This document shows, piece by piece, positions 1 to 10,505 of a DNA stretch of 64,000 nucleotides. The position numbers and the translations under genes are program-made. This stretch comes from Meira nashicola (Eukaryota; Basidiomycota; Exobasidiomycetes; Exobasidiales; Brachybasidiaceae). Under the pieces are notes generated by a model that saw only the letters and a list, made by a program, of their open reading frames with translations, was not told where the DNA came from and made no database searches. The DNA is taken from NCBI GenBank assembly GCA_001600355.1, contig BCJU01000004.1, positions 1,116,001 through 1,180,000 on the forward strand, written 5' to 3'. How positions within the stretch are numbered: position 1 is the stretch's first letter; every line of letters starts with the position of its first letter.

Positions 1-173
1 GCAGTATCACGATCATTATCTTCTTCTTCATTTGATACATTAATATTCTTCTTTTGACTTGATATAATTGCATTTTGATTGCTATCATGATCCATTCCAT
101 TTGTGGATTGTGCATTCGAGGGATTTGCAGAGGTTGAAGGAATACTTGAAGTAGGAACGGAAGAAGATGCCAT
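1..173 (-). CDS. N-terminus of an unrecognised gene, cut by the window edge
   Basis: An ATG at 173-171 on the minus strand opens 57 codons without a stop, running off the left edge. The visible part is rich in Ser, Thr, Asn and Pro and then turns Lys/Asp/Glu-rich, which looks like a disordered N-terminal tail. No domain is visible, so no function is proposed. It diverges from the eIF4A-like gene at 1542 across a 1.4-kb spacer. The start is inferred only from the first in-frame ATG; the reading could also be a chance ORF, although its composition resembles the tails of other proteins in this window. Confidence 0.5.
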   Translation of the reverse strand, partial: MASSSVPTSSIPSTSANPSNAQSTNGMDHDSNQNAIISSQKKNINVSNEEEDNDRDT

Positions 174-311
174 AATGGGCGAACAATTTGTCGGGTAGGA
201 TACTCAATAAAGAATGAATCGAATGGAGTAATGACTCCTATGAGTTAAGGAAGAAGAAAGAGCATGAAAAAAAAAGTTCAAGAAACAATCCAAATTTTAA
301 GCATTATCCGT

Positions 312-325
312 GCGCAGCGCAGCGC
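312..325. repeat. GCGCAGCGC-type GC-rich micro-repeat
   Basis: Reads GCGCAGCGCAGCGC, that is two overlapping copies of the 9-mer GCGCAGCGC. It sits in AT-rich intergenic DNA and is identical to the copy at 1112-1125. Function unknown. Confidence 0.75.
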
Positions 326-1111
326 GGCTAAAGCTAAATGCCACATCCTGCCCAGCGACGCGGCAAAGGTAATGCATACAATACACACACATAATTTAGA
401 CTATTAAGCGGTCAAGGTAATAACCAAAGAATCCCCCTTATCTCGCCGAACAGATGAAGATTGAAAGTGGACATGCCAGAGAAGGTTGATTAATTTATAT
501 TGTAGATATATGTATACATAGATTTTATTACGATTGACTAGAATTTAAAGCACAATTTTTCACAATCTTTTCACGCATCTGATCAACATGATCTGGAGAA
601 TTCAGTGATGGAAACTTTAGCAAAAAAAAGTGATAGCAGAATAGGAGAAAATTAAGTCTACGTACCGGATGACCGGCACGCATTAGGAACCCAGACCCTG
701 ATCAACTTTTTTGAACCGTCATTGCACTTGATTTCATGCTTCAAGTTAAATTTAGCAGCAGTATGGAAATTTCCTCTGACGCACGCGAAGCAGCTTGGGA
801 CTCTTTCTTTGGGCGCGTACGAATGTTAGTGCTTGCTACCCGAGAAAAAAAAGGGGCGGTGATAAAAGAAAAAGTAGGGCTTAAATTAGGTAGAATTAGC
901 GTATGTATATTCCTCATTTTAAGGATCATCTTGCCGCTGTCAATCGTGCTCTCTTGATGTCTAACAAACAATGAAGAGATCATAAACAATAATTTTCACA
1001 ATGCCATAAACATAATGTCAAGTGGAACACCCTTCAGCAAAGTACATTATATACAAAACTATATTATGCATGAGCGTTTGGACTTTTAAACAGAGCGGGC
1101 ACTTGAAGCAC

Positions 1112-1125
1112 GCGCAGCGCAGCGC
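1112..1125. repeat. GCGCAGCGC-type GC-rich micro-repeat
   Basis: Reads GCGCAGCGCAGCGC, identical to 312-325, and lies about 420 bases upstream of the eIF4A-like ATG. Confidence 0.75.
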
Positions 1126-1541
1126 TGATCAAGACATGCGGTTATTGGCGTGATGCCCTTTTTAGAACCTGATTTTAAGTTGCTACTTCACTTTTTTTTT
1201 CCTGGCTCGCTATTAGCGTTGCCTAAGCTTGAATGTGTCAATATATGCATTACCATTAAAACTGTCATCTTCATTATTGAAACGAATTTTGTACTTTCTC
1301 CCTATACGTCAAGCTTCTGTAGATTGATCATCAAAAACGAAGAAGCTACGAATGGGAATTGGAAGGCCAGGTGCCCATCATCGCTATACAATCATTCTTT
1401 TTTTTAAAGTAGTCGGCAATATTCGACACCATCAATCACACACTCGTTCTCTCTCTCCGCTCATTTCAAAGCTCAACATCAATTTTCACTGCAATCTAAA
1501 TCTCAAATAATCATTTATCCATTCAAAAATCACGTACGAAA

Positions 1542-4500
1542 ATGACATCTTCACCTCTCATCGCCGGTCCTGACTGGCAATCGTTTGTTCAATCTGCTAC
1601 AAGCAAAGTAAGTACAAGTGGTAGTAATCTCGCAATTCCTTCCACATCTTCACCTCCCCCTTTGGCTCGCCATTGGGGTCCAAATAGCCTTGGTGGAGAA
1701 GCATTGCAAACGCCAGTACGATCTCATATTCAAAGGAGAAACAGCAATATTACCGACCCAATCGGTTCACGTCCTGGTTCACGTACAGATGCTGGAATTT
1801 CTCCTTCGCACTCTTCGCAATTCGGCGTCAGTGCCAATAGCAGTGGTACTTCTTTGCCATCATCAGCTAATAGTAGCAACAAGAGATTGAATTCTAGGCC
1901 CAGTGCTAGCGCAGCAGCTGGTGTGATGGCTGCTGCAAATTCTGCTGCTGCCCGGTCTCGTGCTACATCGCCTGCTATCTCAAGCTCTGACGGACATACA
2001 AGTATTATGGGCTTAGGGACATCCTACCATCAAAACTCGCTTCGCTATGATCAATCTAGCAGCTCACCTTCCTTCATCACTGCGAAAAGCAATATGCCCG
2101 GCATGGAAGGCGTATTCGCAGGTTCGAATGGTGACAATATTTTCCTTGGCGACAATAGAGCACTTGCAGGAACGCCAAAATTGGTCGTAGAAGAGCCAGA
2201 ATCAAATGGACGTTTGGCGTCGAATGCAAAGGACTCCGCTTTCTCTGGTCGAGGTGTGCTTGACAATGATTTGCCCAATAGTCCTTCAGGCGATTTAACA
2301 GCCTCGTTTACTGGATTGATGAATCGTGCGAATGATGCGCAGAGAAACGGAGATGCTTCTAATCATACCGGACAGGCTTCTTACGCCACGAGACAAGCTG
2401 CACCGCAACCTCTCCGCTCAGATTCATCATCCAATCTACCATCGTCATCATTTTCTTCCTCATCATTAAATTTGCCAAACGAAGCTCTTCTTTCACCTTC
2501 TGCTGCTTCTGGACCTCTCTCGGCTTTTGGCGTTGGTATGAATGGCACTCAAAACACAGCTAATAATGCTACACCGACCAATTCTGGTTATCCCTTCCCT
2601 GGAGGTTTGAGCAGCCCAGGTGCGAATATGAACAGTATGCAATCCTTTGGCTCATTTTCGGATCAATCAGGTATTGCATCACCCGGCGTTGATGGCTTTC
2701 GCATGGGAACCAATACACAAAGTTTCGCCGGTGCAGCAGCAGCTTCCTCAGAAATTGATACGCAAATCATGTCCTCAAGAATCATTCAAGAATTGATCGA
2801 TCGCGTAATGAAGACGGAGAATGGATTGCGCGATATGAATCGTCAAATTGTGGGACTGAACAGAAACGTTGGCCTCTTGTTGGAGCGTACGAAACATTTA
2901 GGCTCTCATCAATATCCCATGCGTAGTGGCAGCACACCTGCCAATCCTGGACCAGGAAGTGCACATATTGCAACAGAAGAAGTGCGAGCACTGAGTGCAC
3001 AAGTCTCCATGTTAAGTGCAAGTATGTCACAAATGCTTGGTCAAAATATGGCCATGGCTTCTCCCGCTGGAATGCCAGTCGGAGCAGCACAAGGTCACAA
3101 TACGCCTTTGGCAGGTTTAGGATTAGCAGGCGGTACGCCTCAATTAGGGAGCACAAGTACGGTGACTACCCCACAATTGGGTACCTTTCCTGGCACACCA
3201 GCATATGCAAACGGATCAAGATTCGGCGGAATGGCTAATATGAATAATATGAACAATATGGGTGGCGACGCAGGATTACGAATTTCCACCAACAATAATG
3301 CAATGCCACATATGGATCGCAATAGTCGTCTGAGTCCACGTCCAGGTGCCAGTCCAGGACCGAATAATCGTAGGTGGAGCTCAATGGTGCCAGGAACGCC
3401 AGATGTGAGCGTCGGTACAGGCTCGCAAATGACCGGAGGTGCGATGAACCCACCTGATCCAAGTGTGATTGTGACAAAATGGGAACATCTTAATTTGCAT
3501 GCGGATCTGTTGCGCTCCATCTTGAAGTATGGCTTAGGTCCACCAAACAAGATCCAACAAAGAGCTCTTCCTTTCTTATTAAGAGGAAGCGATATCATTG
3601 CCCAAGCGCCCCCAACGCAAGAACGTATTGCAAGTTATGTGATCCCAGTACTGCAACTCGTCCTCAACGTTCTTCGAGGGGAAGCACCATTACCTTCTAA
3701 TATGGGTGTCCGTGGTCCTATGGCTATCATCATTAGCACTACAGTCGATCAGGCTACTCAAGCACAGCGAATGGCTATGGGTCTTGGTGCTGCTTTAGGC
3801 ATCCGAGTTCACATTGCAGCAGCTTCCAGTCTGGACGTAGCTCAAGAGGCAAGTGCGTTGATTCAAACCCAACCTCAAATTGTGGTAGGAACACCGCAAA
3901 AGATGATGGATCTTTTCAATTATTTGGCAAACAGTACAAAAGGTGCAATAAGCTTGGAAGACGTTCGAGCTGTTGTACTGGATGAAGTAGATCAATTGAT
4001 CGCACGTAATCTTGCAGATCATGTATCAACTTTATTACGCATCCTTCCAACTCCCAGAGTTATTCAATACGGCAATTCACCATCTGCTAATACTGCACAA
4101 AGACCAGGTCTACCGCCTGTTTCACCTGCTCTTCCTGCTTTCCCAAGCACCTCTGAAACCAACAGCAATAATAATAGCGCAGTTCAAGTCACAACAACGG
4201 ACAGACAAACTGCTATCTTTTCCAACACTGTGCCTCAAGACGTTCTCAATTTCGCACAGAGCATTCATTTGCGTGAATCTGTTCGAGTTTTAGTACGTCG
4301 TGAGGGCGGAGCTGTTTCGAACACAAACAATTCAAGTGGAATCGCAGGCAGTCCTATGGGAGGAAACTCTTTCGGAACAGCACAAAGTGGCACACCAGGC
4401 TTGTCTGGTAATACAGGTAGTCAGAACAGCTTCAATCCAGGCAATGGACCTGGCTCATCGATCTCTGCGATTCAACCTATCAACGCCCTCGGTGCCAGTC

Positions 4501-5261
4501 CTGCTAACAATCATGCTAATCCTCTAAATGATCCTATCTTATCTTCCTTACGTGGTCTTCGTCAATACTATCTTTATGTTGCCGTTACAACTGGGGGAGG
4601 AGCAACTAGTCCGAACCCAAATGTTGGATCACAAATGGCCCATGCAATTGAAATGAAACTGGATGTTATCACGGATTTATTGGAGGATATCGACTTCGGA
4701 CACGCGGTTGTTTATACATCTTCGTCTTCTGCACATGAAGCTGTGACATATAAACTTGCCAGTAAAGGAATTGAAGCATTAGGTCTCCATCGTGATATGG
4801 CCAGTACAACCCGACAACAAGTATTGGCTAAATATCGCAGCTCATCTACTGTCTCATCCACGAATTATCATGCAGCAGGACATTCTGTCGTCGGAGCAAT
4901 GGGTAGTCAAGCGAACGAAAGTGCGGCTTTGGCAGCTTTGGGTGGCGGCAATAATAATGGAAATGGATCACAAAGAAAGAAGGCCTTGGTTGTTCATGAT
5001 GTAAATGTTCATCCAAAAGATGTTCATCAGGTGCCTTTGATCGTATTTTATGATCTGCCAAAAAGTGTTGACGATTACAAGGAAAAGATTGCCTGTGCTG
5101 CAAGTGGCGGACCCAACAGTCGACCAAGCGTTTGTGTGAACGTTGTGACCGGTAGTGGAGGACCAAGAGGTGATATCGAAATGTTACGTACGTTGGAATG
5201 TCACCTTGGCTGTAAGATGGCCGAATTGCCAATGAATCCAGCACAAATACTACAATTTTAA
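1542..5261 (+). CDS. Large eIF4A-like protein with degenerate DEAD-box motifs (putative pseudohelicase)
   Basis: 1239 aa, single exon, ATG start. Residues 1 to about 640 are low complexity (Ser/Asn/Gly/Met/Pro-rich) with a short predicted helix near 400-450. From residue 646 (KWEHLNLH) the protein follows eIF4A in order: Q-motif-like IQQRALPFLLRG, motif I, Ia, Ib, II, III, then the second RecA lobe to the C-terminal LPMNPAQIL. The catalytic motifs are altered. Motif I reads APPTQER at 689-695, without GKT. Motif II is DEVD at 814-817. Motif III is SNT at 894-896 instead of SAT. Motif VI, near 1181-1190, has lost the HRIGRxGR arginines. Low-complexity insertions interrupt both lobes. ATP hydrolysis is therefore unlikely; an RNA-binding or eIF4G-binding scaffold role is inferred. 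Homology to eIF4A/DEAD-box proteins is well supported by linear motif order; the biological role is unknown. Confidence 0.85.
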   Translation: MTSSPLIAGPDWQSFVQSATSKVSTSGSNLAIPSTSSPPPLARHWGPNSLGGEALQTPVRSHIQRRNSNITDPIGSRPGSRTDAGISPSHSSQFGVSANSSGTSLPSSANSSNKRLNSRPSASAAAGVMAAANSAAARSRATSPAISSSDGHTSIMGLGTSYHQNSLRYDQSSSSPSFITAKSNMPGMEGVFAGSNGDNIFLGDNRALAGTPKLVVEEPESNGRLASNAKDSAFSGRGVLDNDLPNSPSGDLTASFTGLMNRANDAQRNGDASNHTGQASYATRQAAPQPLRSDSSSNLPSSSFSSSSLNLPNEALLSPSAASGPLSAFGVGMNGTQNTANNATPTNSGYPFPGGLSSPGANMNSMQSFGSFSDQSGIASPGVDGFRMGTNTQSFAGAAAASSEIDTQIMSSRIIQELIDRVMKTENGLRDMNRQIVGLNRNVGLLLERTKHLGSHQYPMRSGSTPANPGPGSAHIATEEVRALSAQVSMLSASMSQMLGQNMAMASPAGMPVGAAQGHNTPLAGLGLAGGTPQLGSTSTVTTPQLGTFPGTPAYANGSRFGGMANMNNMNNMGGDAGLRISTNNNAMPHMDRNSRLSPRPGASPGPNNRRWSSMVPGTPDVSVGTGSQMTGGAMNPPDPSVIVTKWEHLNLHADLLRSILKYGLGPPNKIQQRALPFLLRGSDIIAQAPPTQERIASYVIPVLQLVLNVLRGEAPLPSNMGVRGPMAIIISTTVDQATQAQRMAMGLGAALGIRVHIAAASSLDVAQEASALIQTQPQIVVGTPQKMMDLFNYLANSTKGAISLEDVRAVVLDEVDQLIARNLADHVSTLLRILPTPRVIQYGNSPSANTAQRPGLPPVSPALPAFPSTSETNSNNNSAVQVTTTDRQTAIFSNTVPQDVLNFAQSIHLRESVRVLVRREGGAVSNTNNSSGIAGSPMGGNSFGTAQSGTPGLSGNTGSQNSFNPGNGPGSSISAIQPINALGASPANNHANPLNDPILSSLRGLRQYYLYVAVTTGGGATSPNPNVGSQMAHAIEMKLDVITDLLEDIDFGHAVVYTSSSSAHEAVTYKLASKGIEALGLHRDMASTTRQQVLAKYRSSSTVSSTNYHAAGHSVVGAMGSQANESAALAALGGGNNNGNGSQRKKALVVHDVNVHPKDVHQVPLIVFYDLPKSVDDYKEKIACAASGGPNSRPSVCVNVVTGSGGPRGDIEMLRTLECHLGCKMAELPMNPAQILQF

Positions 5262-5810
5262 TTCTTCTTTAATTCTTTCTTATTTCTACATTCTTTTTTA
5301 TCGTTTCCTATACAATTGTAGCAAATTTCTCTTCATTCCTTTCTTTTTCTCATGGTTCTCATCCGGATCGCCATATTTGAACATTTTGAACATAATCTCT
5401 TTCATCATTCTTTTTGACTTTGTAGCTCAACACAATTTCCCTTCTGTATTTGCAATATTATGAAGAGCATTTAACCTATCCCTGCTTCTCTTATCCATGG
5501 ATATGAAGAAAAACTTAAACTTTCAATATCTGTACAGCTTTAATTAGCTGCATCATTAATGCAAGAAGCTAAAAGTGTGGGTCTTAAATGACGATCAGCA
5601 GGATGATAGAAGAGAAGGTATTGAAAAAAATTACAGTACTTCACCAGTGTAGTGTGCGTGATGCTCTTTTTTGAAATCATCTTTCTTCTTAGAAGCCTAA
5701 ATTTCTTCGCCGCACTAAAGATGCACGACGTGCTTTTTTGCCAATCAGTAGGCAAAGCAGCACTGAAATTATAAAAGGAATAAAACGGCGCCGCCATTTA
5801 AATTTAAGAA

Positions 5811-5896
5811 ACGCGTCTACATGCATATGGTAAATAAACAACAATACCTTCGCGCGCGCTCTTATTTGACGCGTGAAGATTTCTTTATGTACGCGT
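5811..5896. promoter_or_regulatory. Three ACGCGT (MCB-like) hexamers
   Basis: ACGCGT at 5811-5816, 5869-5874 and 5891-5896, about 1.3 kb upstream of the beta-tubulin ATG. ACGCGT is the core of the MBF site in ascomycete yeasts. No S-phase gene is visible next to this cluster, so its target is unclear. Confidence 0.35.
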
Positions 5897-6532
5897 GCGT
5901 GTGTACAGCAAGTTCGGAAAAGTGTTACTTTCTTTTTAACGGCACCCGAAGAGAGAGAATTTTACGGAATCTATATTGAGAATTATTAAAACAAATAAAG
6001 GCACATTTTCCGTATTCAGTTCAAGATAACAATCAAAGAAAAAAGTGTTGATCAGCTGGCGAAATAGCTAACGTCTTATAAGATCACATATTCAAAATCG
6101 ATAAACGCACCTACTTTATGTCTGTGATCATTTGAGTGCATACAATCAATACTCACCATTACACTCTTATTAGACCTTTGTTACCCTTTGTCGGTACGGC
6201 GATGCTTCGTATCCGTAATGAATTGATGATGCCTTTTCCATTCGATTCATTACAGAATTCGTTCAGTCAAGATGTCTATCTCGAATTCCCTGATTCTTTT
6301 ATTAGTGAGCATAATAAAATCTATGTAATATCGATGACCACCCGAAAATCTTCGTCAAATACAATCTTCTGTATTGCCCCCAGCCTTTTTCATGCCATTC
6401 AAACGTGTCCTTTCTTCTAGCTTGGTGCCACTCATGCAAGCAGTTCATCAGTCTAGGCCTACCTAGCTTTTTGGCGCGTTGAAAACATGCGCTTGTGTTT
6501 TTGTGTTAATTCAGCAGCAGCAGCCCTTTTGT

Positions 6533-6543
6533 GCGCTGCGCGC
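6533..6543. repeat. GC micro-repeat relative
   Basis: GCGCTGCGCGC contains GCGCTGCGC, the reverse complement of GCGCAGCGC. It lies about 600 bases upstream of beta-tubulin in otherwise AT-rich DNA. Confidence 0.55.
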
Positions 6544-6839
6544 AGGTTTTTCTTCGCCTTTACGCTGTGTTCCTTTACTCAGTGTGTGCGTACTTTTTAA
6601 TGCCAGCCAGTCCAGCCAGCCTAACCTAAAGCCTAGCATTCAAGAAATCAAATCAAATCAATTCTTTCAACTTGACCAACACCTCTGTCCGTCAATTTCT
6701 TCTACCTCTCGACTTCTTCTTTTCTTTTGTTCGACATCAAGCAAACAGATTAAATCTAGTTTGCTTTTTTCAAAATTGAAAAAGGCGGTTTCGATTTCGT
6801 GTCAAGTTTTATTTCAACCTTTTTGTCACTCTCTTAAAG

Positions 6840-7113
6840 GTAAGTGTTGGGAGAAGAAGCGCGTAAAAGAAGCGATGGTCGACACGACATCAACAAAGAT
6901 GAGATTTTGAGGAGTTCTTGAATGTGTTATGACAAAATTTGGGGAACAAAAGATTGAATTACGATTCCATGACGCGCAGAGCAGCAGACCGCAGTGCTTC
7001 TTCTCTGTTGTACTTTTTGGACACTGTGCTTGACCTGGAACAGCAAGAAATTTAAAATCAGACGAAACGTAAAGCATGCGATACTTACCAATTTTTCCCC
7101 TTCTCATTCTTAG
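6840..7113 (+). other. Putative 5'-UTR intron of beta-tubulin
   Basis: A consensus donor (AAAG|GTAAGT) lies at 6840. A pyrimidine-rich tract ending TTCTTAG at 7113 precedes the ATG by 38 bases. The interval has no in-frame coding need, so it would be a 274-nt leader intron. An alternative acceptor exists near 7045. This is inference from splice consensus only. Confidence 0.4.
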
Positions 7114-7151
7114 CTCTATACCCCGGCTCATAACAGCCCAATCTTATCAAA

Positions 7152-8492
7152 ATGAGGGAAATTGTTCATTTGCAAACCGGTCAATGCGGTAACCAAGTCG
7201 GTACAAAGTTCTGGGAGGTTTTGTCCGATGAACACGGAATTGACCCAACTGGTTCATACAAGGGTACTTCTGATTTGCAATTGGAACGCATCAACGTTTA
7301 CTACAATGAAGCATCTGGCCAAAAGTACGTTCCACGTGCTGTTTTGGTTGATTTGGAACCTGGTACTATGGACTCCGTTCGTTCAGGACCAATCGGAAAC
7401 ATTTTCCGCCCTGACAACTTTGTCTTTGGTCAATCTGGTGCAGGTAACAACTGGGCAAAAGGTCACTACACTGAAGGTGCTGAATTAGTCGACTCAGTCT
7501 TGGATGTTGTACGTAAGGAAGCCGAAAACTGTGATATGTTACAAGGTTTCCAAATCACACATTCGCTCGGTGGTGGTACAGGTGCAGGTATGGGTACTTT
7601 GTTGATCTCAAAAATCCGCGAAGAATACCCTGATCGTATGATGGCCACTTTCTCCGTTGTACCTTCTCCAAAGGTTAGTGACACCGTCGTTGAACCATAC
7701 AATGCAACACTTTCCGTGCATCAATTGGTCGAAAACTCTGACGAAACATTCTGCATCGATAACGAAGCTTTGTACGATATCTGCTTCCGCACTTTGAAGC
7801 TACAATCGCCCAAATACGGTGACTTGAACCACTTGGTTTCGATCGTCATGTCTGGTATCACAACATGCTTGCGTTTCCCAGGTCAACTCAACTCCGATTT
7901 GCGTAAATTGGCTGTTAACATGGTTCCTTTCCCTCGTTTGCACTTCTTCATGGTCGGTTTTGCCCCTTTGACTGCTCGTGGAAGTCAACAATACCGTGCC
8001 GTTTCCGTTCCAGAATTGACCTCTCAAATGTTCGATGCAAAGAACATGATGGCCGCTTGTGACCCTCGTCATGGTCGTTACTTGACCGTCGCAGCTTACT
8101 TCCGTGGTAAGGTTTCCATGAAGGAAGTTGAAGACCAAATGCAAAACATTCAAACCAAGAACTCAAGCTACTTCGTCGAATGGATTCCCAACAACGTTCA
8201 AACTGCTCACTGTGACATTCCTCCACGTGGCTTGAAGATGAGTGTTACCTTTATTGGTAATTCAACAGCCATTCAAGAATTGTTCAAGCGTGTTTCCGAT
8301 CAATTCTCGCTCATGTTCCGTCGTAAGGCATTCTTGCATTGGTACACAGGTGAAGGAATGGACGAGATGGAATTCACTGAAGCAGAATCTAACTTGCAAG
8401 ACTTATTGGCCGAATACCAACAATACGAAGCAGCTTCTACAGATGATGAAGAGATTGTTTACGAGGAGGAAGGCGAACCAATTGAAGAATAA
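7152..8492 (+). CDS. TUB2: Beta-tubulin
   Basis: 446 aa, full length for the family. It starts with the conserved MREI tetrapeptide that governs tubulin mRNA autoregulation in animals. It partners alpha-tubulin in microtubules and carries the exchangeable GTP site. The tubulin signature reads GGGTGAGMG at 140-148, with Ala where many beta-tubulins have Ser. The C-terminal tail is acidic and ends EGEPIEE. Residues linked to benzimidazole response are in the sensitive state: His6, Phe167, Glu198 and Phe200. The coding region has no intron, unlike most filamentous fungal beta-tubulin genes. Codon choice is strongly biased (frequent GGT, TTG, CGT, AAG), consistent with high expression. A leader intron is likely at 6840-7113. 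Identification is secure. Confidence 0.98.
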   Translation: MREIVHLQTGQCGNQVGTKFWEVLSDEHGIDPTGSYKGTSDLQLERINVYYNEASGQKYVPRAVLVDLEPGTMDSVRSGPIGNIFRPDNFVFGQSGAGNNWAKGHYTEGAELVDSVLDVVRKEAENCDMLQGFQITHSLGGGTGAGMGTLLISKIREEYPDRMMATFSVVPSPKVSDTVVEPYNATLSVHQLVENSDETFCIDNEALYDICFRTLKLQSPKYGDLNHLVSIVMSGITTCLRFPGQLNSDLRKLAVNMVPFPRLHFFMVGFAPLTARGSQQYRAVSVPELTSQMFDAKNMMAACDPRHGRYLTVAAYFRGKVSMKEVEDQMQNIQTKNSSYFVEWIPNNVQTAHCDIPPRGLKMSVTFIGNSTAIQELFKRVSDQFSLMFRRKAFLHWYTGEGMDEMEFTEAESNLQDLLAEYQQYEAASTDDEEIVYEEEGEPIEE

Positions 8493-9224
8493 AAAATTCG
8501 ATAGGAGAATGCAAATGATGGGCGAATGGAATCGTATGTCATCGTGAGAGTGATGTTGGACGCACAACGATACGTCAGAAGCGCACTCTTTTTGGTCTTC
8601 TGAGTATAGCAGGTATCTTGGACCGATTGAAGATAAAAATCAAAATTTCAAAAATTTCTCTTTTTCCCTTTACGATGTCGTCAAAGCGACAATTTTCCGA
8701 ATTTCATCTATTCCGCCTTTTGGACAAAAAGCAAGTTTAATCGCTTTGTTTCTTTGTTTCAAAAGAGAAAATGAATCCAATTTCATACTTGCTTCCGCTT
8801 GGACTCAACATTCTTGCGTTGATGCACGTTTACCAATTTACCATTTTCCTTGGTGCTTTCCCCGAAGTCATAAATCATCGTGTTTCTATTCCATCTTTTT
8901 TTCCTTTTAATGTTCTATTTACTCTTTTACTTCTTCCCGTCCAGACCGATCGAATCTATCTCAATACACAGTCTTTTGCCATCATGATATCATAAACGTA
9001 AAAAGTTCATATAGAGTGCTGAACAGATGAATTCCCATTAATCATGAGCAGAAGATGTTAGGAAGTCTTCCTGCTTTCCAAAGTAGCGGAAATGGCCCAA
9101 GCGCCAAGAAAGATTCAGTGTTAATTGCGTGTTGGATTTCTCGGTTGAGGCACTTGACGCGTTATTATCGTATTACACTCACTTCCACTACCATCCATCT
9201 TGCTTGAAAGATTTGATAGGCAAG
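8493..9224. other. Spacer between beta-tubulin and the UBL phosphatase
   Basis: About 730 bases of T-rich 3' region and promoter. A GTG-initiated extension of the downstream reading frame begins at 9129 but has no ATG, so it is treated as leader. A short ORF at 8771-8995 looks random. Confidence 0.5.
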
Positions 9225-10505
9225 ATGGAGGAAAGTAAACATGAAAATGGTCATTCGGAGGCTCAGGTAGCCGTTCAATCTGGAGAATCTGTAATTGCGA
9301 CATCTAACAATCTACCTGCAGAAGAAGCAGCGACGTCATCGAATGCAACAATGGATGAAGAACATTATTGCTATACTGCAAAGTATGGTAAAGTTAATGT
9401 TGAAGTCCGATTAGGTATAAGTGATACAGTACAAGATTTAAAAGCGATTTTATTTTCAATGACAGACGTTCCACCTGAAAGACAAAAGATTCTTGGCTTA
9501 GCAAGAGGAAAACTTCCGATCGATTCAACTTCATTAGGGGAAATTGTTTATCCTCCAGCAAGTTTACGTGATAGCCCTCATCCCGCAACAGGCGAAAAGA
9601 GAATTACAATAAATCTTATTGGTACTCCTTTAGATCAAACTTTCAAAGATCCGGAAGTAGAAACAGGTAAAGGTGATGGTAAAGGTAAAAAAGGAGAAAG
9701 TTTGGGTGACATCGATTACAGTGATCCAGAAACTGTAAAGGGACTTGAAACTGTGCCAAGCAATGACCCACATGCTTTATCGAAACTTGAACGTGCAATC
9801 TCACGATTTTCGCATACTTTTCCAATCATGCATGAACCAAGAAAGAATCTCAAAGGAGGTCTGCTTGTTTTGGATTTGGACTACACAATGGCAGATACGA
9901 AGAGGTTGTTACATTATCAAGTCTCTGCACGCGAAGCTGAGAGGCCAGGTTTGCATGAATTCCTCACAGCCGTCTATCCATACTACGATATATGCGTTTG
10001 GAGTCAAACTTCTTATTGGTGGCTTGAAGCAAAGTTGACCGAAATGGGATGTTTAACTCATCCCGGATATCAAATCTCTTTCGTTTTAGACCGTACACCT
10101 ATGTTTTCAGTTCGATACAATCCCAAAAATGAAAGTGGATCAAGTACTTCTAATGAACACAAAACAAAGAGAAACAAACATGAAGTGAAAGCGTTAGAGA
10201 TCATTTGGAGAAGATTTCCCGATCTGTTTGGTGCACACAATACAATTCATATCGATGATCTCTCTCGCAACTTTGCAATGAATCCTTTCAATGGACTCAA
10301 GATTAAACCATACAAGCACAGTCCTCGTCCGGATGGTGAATTGCCAGCCTTGCGTGATTACTTGCTCAAATTAGCACATTCATCAATCAAAGATTTTAAT
10401 TCGCTAACAGGTCACAAAGGTTGGAAAAAGCGAGAATTGCCAAGCGTAAAGGAAGAAAGCGAACAAGATCAAACAGGATCGAACAATAATAATTCGACAA
10501 CTTAA
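9225..10505 (+). CDS. Ubiquitin-like-domain CTD phosphatase (UBLCP1-like)
   Basis: 426 aa from the first in-frame ATG at 9225; the frame is open upstream to a GTG at 9129, so a longer or spliced N-terminus is not excluded. After about 45 polar residues there is a ubiquitin-like domain, residues about 50-140, containing LGLARGKLPID. A charged linker of about 50 residues follows, then an FCP1/HAD phosphatase domain. Its catalytic DxDxT is DLDYT at 217-221; the nucleophile is Asp217. CVWSQTSYWWLEAKL and the later HIDDLSRNFAMNP match the remaining HAD motifs. In animals UBLCP1 dephosphorylates nuclear 26S proteasome subunits and can act on the RNA polymerase II CTD. The Ser/Asn-rich C-tail is probably disordered. 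It converges with the WDR48-like gene, leaving only about 120 bases between stops. Confidence 0.9.
   Translation: MEESKHENGHSEAQVAVQSGESVIATSNNLPAEEAATSSNATMDEEHYCYTAKYGKVNVEVRLGISDTVQDLKAILFSMTDVPPERQKILGLARGKLPIDSTSLGEIVYPPASLRDSPHPATGEKRITINLIGTPLDQTFKDPEVETGKGDGKGKKGESLGDIDYSDPETVKGLETVPSNDPHALSKLERAISRFSHTFPIMHEPRKNLKGGLLVLDLDYTMADTKRLLHYQVSAREAERPGLHEFLTAVYPYYDICVWSQTSYWWLEAKLTEMGCLTHPGYQISFVLDRTPMFSVRYNPKNESGSSTSNEHKTKRNKHEVKALEIIWRRFPDLFGAHNTIHIDDLSRNFAMNPFNGLKIKPYKHSPRPDGELPALRDYLLKLAHSSIKDFNSLTGHKGWKKRELPSVKEESEQDQTGSNNNNSTT

Larger units (their letters stand above)
174..1541. other. Divergent intergenic region with two GC micro-repeats
   Basis: About 1.4 kb between the edge gene and the eIF4A-like gene. 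It is AT-rich apart from two identical 14-nt GC-rich copies at 312-325 and 1112-1125. The last 130 bases before the ATG at 1542 are pyrimidine-rich, as is usual for fungal promoters and leaders. Short ORFs here (736-957, 1150-1407) have no recognisable features and are not called. Confidence 0.6.
5262..7151. other. Long spacer upstream of beta-tubulin with three ACGCGT sites
   Basis: 1.9 kb between the eIF4A-like stop and the beta-tubulin ATG. ACGCGT occurs at 5811-5816, 5869-5874 and 5891-5896. A GC micro-repeat relative (GCGCTGCGCGC) lies at 6533-6543. The last 500 bases are pyrimidine-rich leader. A minus-strand ORF at 5540-5797 (85 aa, ATG start) has no recognisable features. No RNA gene was recognised. 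Confidence 0.55.

Noticed and set aside
736..1407. Short plus- and minus-strand ORFs (736-957, 741-989, 1150-1407)
   Set aside because: They overlap each other on opposite strands, or lack any protein-like pattern, in promoter-like DNA.
5540..5797. An 85-aa minus-strand ORF starting with ATG in the spacer before beta-tubulin
   Set aside because: No recognisable family, composition like random AT-rich sequence, and no splice continuation could be found.
9129..9224. N-terminal extension of the UBL phosphatase frame
   Set aside because: It begins with GTG, not ATG; the first in-frame ATG is at 9225. Similar TTG or GTG extensions were removed from the WDR48-like, RDH54, M20, thymidylate kinase, ERG7, adaptin and fusion-enzyme genes.
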